A stretch of 64,000 nucleotides of DNA from Sternotherus odoratus (lineage: Eukaryota; Chordata; Testudines; Kinosternidae), in NCBI GenBank assembly GCA_032164245.1, contig JAVMKO010000001.1, positions 291,139,041 to 291,203,040 on the forward strand. The letters are read 5' to 3'. The position numbers and the translations under genes are program-made. This document shows positions 59,481 through 64,000 of the stretch, piece after piece. The notes under the pieces were generated by a model that searched no databases, was not told the origin of the DNA, and worked only from the letters and a program-made list of their open reading frames with translations. Every line of letters starts with the position of its first letter. The first letter of the stretch is position 1.

Positions 59481-59519
59481 ATCCTCACACACAAGCCCAT
59501 CAAGTCCAGTTCACCAAAT

Positions 59520-60307
59520 TACTGGATAGGTTTTCCAAAGAACATATTTTCATTTATCAATATTGTACCTCCAGAGAGGGAATTTAAAATGAGCCTCAAA
59601 TGCTAAGATGCTAGTGTCCCAGGTGCCTCAGTCTCTCATCTTGCAGGATTTGAAATGGCATTACGAGTAAAAGAAACTTCCTAAACATGTTATGAAATAG
59701 AAATCAAGGTTACCAAAACTATCTTTTATTTATCTCACACCAACACGGACATAAGGAAAGTGATCTTTAAATAAGGAGACAATCACTTTGGGATAACCTT
59801 GGCTTACGTTCAGGCATAGGATGACAGCTACTTTGACAAACAAGCCAAGCAGGACATTTCAGGGAAGTTTATTTACATTGCATTTATATGCAGATACCAT
59901 AATTTGTGTGGGGTCTCTAGTGGCTATTTAGGTCCAACTCTCTGTGATGGATTGTTCTTCTTACATATATTTGCTTAGCTGACTGTTTGAAAACCAAAAC
60001 AAATGCCTCTGACGTACTTTTTTCTATAAATTTTATGTCTGTCTTGCAAGTTGTTTCCAAAGAACACAGCTTTATAAGTAACAAAAAATCATGGTATCAC
60101 TGATATATGCAGCGAGTGGAAATTATACTGGCCAACTTCCAGAATTTTTTTAATTTAACCTTTGGAGCAGTACCGGAAAAAAAAGGGGGGCTTATCAATT
60201 CCAACATGACCGTGACACCTTTACAATTCTAAGTTTCAATAATCACAGCTAGTAGTAATATTTTACAACAGTAAAAAGCAATGGTTTCAGCCCTGACAGG
60301 CCCCCAA
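59520..60307. other. Unrecognised non-coding DNA
   Basis: AT-rich sequence without a recognisable gene or repeat. Confidence 0.5.
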
Positions 60308-60315
60308 ATATTAGA

Positions 60316-60626
60316 CCGGGGTCGGCAACCTTTCAGAAGTGGTGTGCCGAGTCTTCATTTATTCATTCTGATTTAAGGTTTTGCATGCCAATAATACATT
60401 TTAATGTTTTTAGAAGGCCCCTTTCTAAAAGTCTATAATATAGAACTAAACTATTGCTGTAGGTAAGGTAAATAAGGTTTTTTAGAATGTTTAAGATGCT
60501 TCATTTAAAATTAAATTACAATACAGAGCCCCCCAAAGCAGTGGGTAGGACCCGGGCAGTGTGAGTGCCACTGAAAATCAGCTTGTGTGCCGCCTTTGGC
60601 ACTCGTGCCATAGGTTGCCTACCCCT
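60316..60626. mobile_element. hAT-type MITE, family copy 2, perfect 8-bp target duplication
   Basis: The 311-bp element starts ccggggtcggcaacctttca and ends ggttgcctacccct. Flanks atattaga (60308-60315 and 60627-60634) are identical. Collinear with 34574-34885 throughout ('gtgtgccgagtcttcattt', 'gggcagtgtgagtgccactg'). Confidence 0.93.
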
Positions 60627-60639
60627 ATATTAGACTTTA

Positions 60640-61200
60640 AAATGATGTAATTCTGATTACTCATGTATCAACCAGTAACAATTGTATCTAGGTGTACAAA
60701 ACTTAATTACAAGTATATGAACAGCACCATTATAAATATACAGTTTGAAAATATATGAAAAATGCATGTCTGTATTCTCTACTAAATTTTCCATCTGACA
60801 AGTTTGTCAGCTTTGACATTTTAGCCGTAACTCTAGTGAGAAGTTTGGGGTTTTTAAAAAATGCTTTTTTGACTTGAATGCTAAAATGCCAAGATGAAGC
60901 GATCGTGCTCGCTGGTTATCAATTACTTGTGCAACTTCTGACCCTCGTGGTGTCAAAAAGGAGCACAAATCAACTTTGCGGAGCCTTACAAAGGAAACCT
61001 GGTAGGTATTTCATTGAGGAGGAGGTGGTGCTGTTAGTTTGACAACAGGAACATTTTGGACACTTTATAAAAAGAGGCTGGTACCTGCAGCAAGTAAACG
61101 AAGACTGGGATTTGTTTCAGACAAACATGGCTATTAGTGCTATTGTGGGAAGTCTTTCAAAGGACATACAGAAACAGAGGTCATGACCACTTACAGTCAT
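60640..61200. other. Unrecognised non-coding DNA
   Basis: No exon or named repeat is visible. Confidence 0.5.
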
Positions 61201-61212
61201 TAGAAATTGTAT

Positions 61213-61310
61213 AGGTAACAAAGTCCTGTGGCACCTTAAAGAGTCTTTAAGGTGCCACAGGACTTTGTTACCTCTGCTATTCCAGACTAACGCGGCTACC
61301 TCTCTGATTC
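61213..61310 (+). repeat. 98-bp Penelope-like palindrome with perfect 12-bp target duplication
   Basis: Arms of about 30 bases meet with almost no loop (cacctta-aagagtctt-taaggtg). They are followed by the complete PLE 3' terminus ending ctctctgattc. Flanks are tagaaattgtat on both sides (61201-61212 and 61311-61322). Both arms read caaagtcctg, lacking the two bases present in other copies (caaagagtcctg). Confidence 0.92.
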
Positions 61311-61459
61311 TAGAAATTGTATGGCTCTTTCCCCAAGCCCATTGTCCTGACCAGATTTCAATGTGGGTGATTACAGTCTGCATATCTAGCACTGCCCCAC
61401 CTGTAGTTTCTACCCAGTATAGTATGTACTTCCAGGCTAGAGGCATGCATTCTTAGATC

Positions 61460-61580
61460 CATTTTACCCATGGATAAGATGAGGCTCGGAAAAGTAACTT
61501 GCTGAAAGTCATAGTGACAGTCAGCTGGGACTAGAACTCAAGAGGCTCAACTCCCAGATTCTTACTCCAACCCCAAGATG
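61460..61580 (-). repeat. MIR-like fragment
   Basis: Reverse-orientation MIR tail and CORE ('cccatggataagatgaggct', 'gactagaactcaagaggctc'). Confidence 0.55.
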
Positions 61581-62329
61581 ATCTCTCTGCTTCTAGTGAC
61601 ATGAATCGTGCCCATAATAGGATAGCCGATTGGATTAAAGTGCAAGCTCTAAAGAGACAAAGGGATAAAGCAGGTTCATGCAACAGTCTCTTTGTGGAGA
61701 ACATCAGTAGAGTTCACCACCGTTCAGAGGAAGTCGGAAAATTGCTGCTTTTTTTAAATAAAGAAAAATTATTTTGAGGCAAGAATATTGAAAAGGTCAA
61801 GAGCAGACTTAACATTTTATCAAACTAGAGAAGCACATTTCTTCTTTTTCTATGTTAAATATACCGCCGTACTTCCACTTTATTATCTACTCTCCAGTGC
61901 CTAATCTTAGTGGCATTTCATCAAAAAGGAATTAGAGACATTGGTTTTCAGAGTGCCTACAGTTCTGGTCAAAAGATATCAAATCTTCATTTCTAAAGAA
62001 CTTTCCCATCTTTGTGCAAAACCTTTCAAAGCTGATGGCAAGCATGCAATTCCCGAAGATGATCTGTACCACAGTGTGCTTACTGTAAATAATACTGTAC
62101 TTGGCACTCCTCTAGCTCCTTCCATCTGCGGACCCTGCATCACCTCATGATAATAAATTTATCTTCAACACCCCCTTAAGATCCGGAAGTATTATTCCCA
62201 ATTAAAAAATCAGGAGAAGTTAAATCTTGCAGATTCTTTCTGCCTAACATCCGTAAGACAAGGCTTTTCATATCCATCCCCATAGCTAAAACTTGCATCC
62301 AGGCTTTCATCATCTACACTACTGTGGTG

Positions 62330-62930
62330 TCCTTTTCCCAGCCTTGACAAATGCAACCTTGCTCCACTCCAATCCATTCAGAATACCGCTGCAGAGATCA
62401 TTCTCCTAGCCCGTCATTTTGACTGTGTCATCCTTCTCTTTGTATCCTTCCAGTGGATGCCCCTGCTCTAATCTTAACACATTGCTTGTCTTCACTTTCA
62501 AGGCCCTCCACAGCCTAGCCCCACCATACCGGTCTTCTCTCTACTGCATACTTGTTACATTTTCAAGCCAACACCTTTGTGTTTTCTCTCATGTTGCCCC
62601 CGTACATTTGGAAGGTGCCCCCTGTAAACACCCACAAAACAATCATTATCTACCTTCAAATCCCTCCTCAGAACTCTCTTTTGTCACCATGACTACAAAA
62701 ACGTGTCAACAGCTCTCTCAGCACACCAGCGGCCTGCTGCCTATCATGCGGACCAGTACGGTCTCATTGTTTCCTTGTCTTCCCCCATTATAGCATCTGT
62801 ATCCATCTATTGTCTGGGCAGGGACTGTCTTTCTGATCTCTCCTTGTACAGTACCTGGCAGAAAGTGGTCTTGGCCCATGACTAGGGCTCCTAGTTGTTA
62901 TGGTAATACAAAATTATAAAATTAATTAAT
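62330..62930 (+). repeat. L2 LINE 3' segment
   Basis: C-terminal coding traces include LQSIQNTAAEIILLARH and FKALHSLAPPYRSSLY. The 3' UTR follows ('gggcagggactgtctttctg', 'tgtacagtacctggcagaaa', 'gggctcctagttgttatggt'). Stops and frameshifts are present. Confidence 0.75.
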
Positions 62931-63054
62931 AACTCGGCAAAACAAAAAAGGCTAACGGCCAACTGACACTCCTAAGTTTCACAGCGTTAATAAGACTTAG
63001 CAGTACTTACCTTCTGAATTGCATTCAACCATTGACTAATTAATCCTCACAAGA

Positions 63055-63180
63055 CCCTTGTGAAGTAAGAAGTATTATCACATTTTACAGAGTGAGAAAT
63101 TGAATGATTAAGTGCGTTCCCCAAAGTCATAAAGAGAGTTCATGTTTAGGATTAAAACTCAGATTCACCCAGTCCTGTTT
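63055..63180 (-). repeat. MIR-like fragment
   Basis: Contains 'attatcacattttacagagt', 'attaagtgcgttccccaaag' and 'ggattaaaactcagattcac', a reverse MIR. Confidence 0.6.
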
Positions 63181-63189
63181 AAACGACTT

Positions 63190-64000
63190 CGCCCCACTCA
63201 CTCACTCAGAGCAAACCCCTTTCTCAGGCCTTCATAACACTAGTATATAGGAATAGCAACAGGCTGTTACAGTTACTTACATCAGTACAGCTCTCTCAAG
63301 AACACATACACCAACTATAAATTTAGAAACTAGCAGAGCTCTAATTGTGTTCAGCCTTCTAAATTAATAAAAGGTTACACTGTGGATAATCTGCATTAAT
63401 ATAATTAATGCCTTGTGACATTGAGAATACCATTTAATCTGGACCCTCTTCACCAACTACTCATGCCATAACCTTTAACCCCTAAGGGTCTATGAGTTGT
63501 TCAAGACTGATCATTCAGAATTTTAAACATAAGTGACATACATGGTCATTTATTGTATCATTTTAATTTATCAAATATTTTTAAAAAAAGAGAATAAAAA
63601 CACTGGTAGTACAACTTTCTCTTGGCTAATTTTATTTTCTGACCTGTTTCTTCTTTCCAGTATAGTTTCACAGCTGAGTAAAGTATATTTCCCCCGCCCC
63701 TCTTAGAGGGGAGTGCATTCAAGTGGTGGGTGAATCCTAAAGAGCCCAAAAAGCATATTGGGATCCTCCTTACTAGAACTAGTAGGAGACTCTGAATTGA
63801 ACAGTTGACAAATAATGCAACTATTAAATAGCTTACTTGATCAATGCATTTCATCATGAATCCAGGTCACTAACTGGTGGAACAAGCCCACTTCAATCAC
63901 ATTTGAAGAATAATTTTATCCTGCATCTCTACTCATTACATCCTCCCAAGTATAAGATTGGCCTAAGTAGGGCAAAGTGGTTTAAATAGGAAGGGATACG
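63190..64000. other. Unrecognised non-coding DNA
   Basis: AT-rich and without a recognised gene or repeat. The expected N-terminal exon of the GDPD5-like gene is not visible here. Confidence 0.5.

Noticed and set aside
59137..59529. 130-codon plus-strand frame
   Set aside because: It is the antisense shadow of the Penelope-like RT, whose motifs are on the minus strand.
1..64000. CRISPR arrays, operons, phage or plasmid features
   Set aside because: The DNA is clearly vertebrate nuclear. The repeats are interspersed transposon relics and simple repeats.

Overview
This is vertebrate nuclear DNA, almost certainly from a turtle. A tRNA-derived SINE of the tortoise/cryptodiran Pol III type lies at 14113-14306. 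It is surrounded by several CR1 LINE families, Penelope-like elements (PLEs), L2/MIR fossils and many hAT-type MITEs with 8-bp target duplications. There is no prokaryotic gene organisation, and most long open frames are chance readings of repeats or intronic DNA.

One host gene is visible, on the minus strand. Six exons (55123-55226, 38425-38518, 37646-37705, 27958-28056, 24713-24806, 16173-16318) have canonical AG/GT borders and compatible phases. Joined, they total 597 bases and encode 199 residues without a stop. The protein is the multi-pass membrane half of a glycerophosphodiester phosphodiesterase of the GDE2 type, best matching GDPD5, with paralogue GDPD4 as the alternative. The last visible exon stops just after the His-Arg-Gly motif that opens the catalytic domain. 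The first coding exon (upstream, above 55226) and the rest of the catalytic domain (below 16173) were not found. The window is therefore the middle of a gene with large introns of 16.6, 0.7, 9.6, 3.2 and 8.4 kb.

Everything else is intron or flank filled with mobile-element remains. From left to right: a fold-back PLE (3072-3252); a degenerate PLE with a nested hAT (4384-6400); a hAT with an internal minisatellite (7912-8623); a PLE fold-back (10017-10162); MIR/L2 pieces; the tortoise SINE; the terminal exon and another PLE fold-back (16887-17079); CR1 copies, one holding a nested hAT and one splitting a MIR; and a 1045-bp hAT with a 500-bp polypyrimidine core (25956-27000). Further right come CR1s at 27102-27760, 29790-32100 and 48921-51345; further hATs; a PLE with RT and GIY-YIG remains (57880-59480); a hAT (60316-60626); and a 98-bp PLE palindrome (61213-61310).

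The most interesting theme is the PLE terminal sequence. It occurs repeatedly as inverted fold-backs, three of them flanked by perfect 12-13 bp target duplications. In those three, the two arms share variants not seen in other copies, which suggests one arm was copied from the other during insertion. The same terminus carries a hammerhead-ribozyme-like core.
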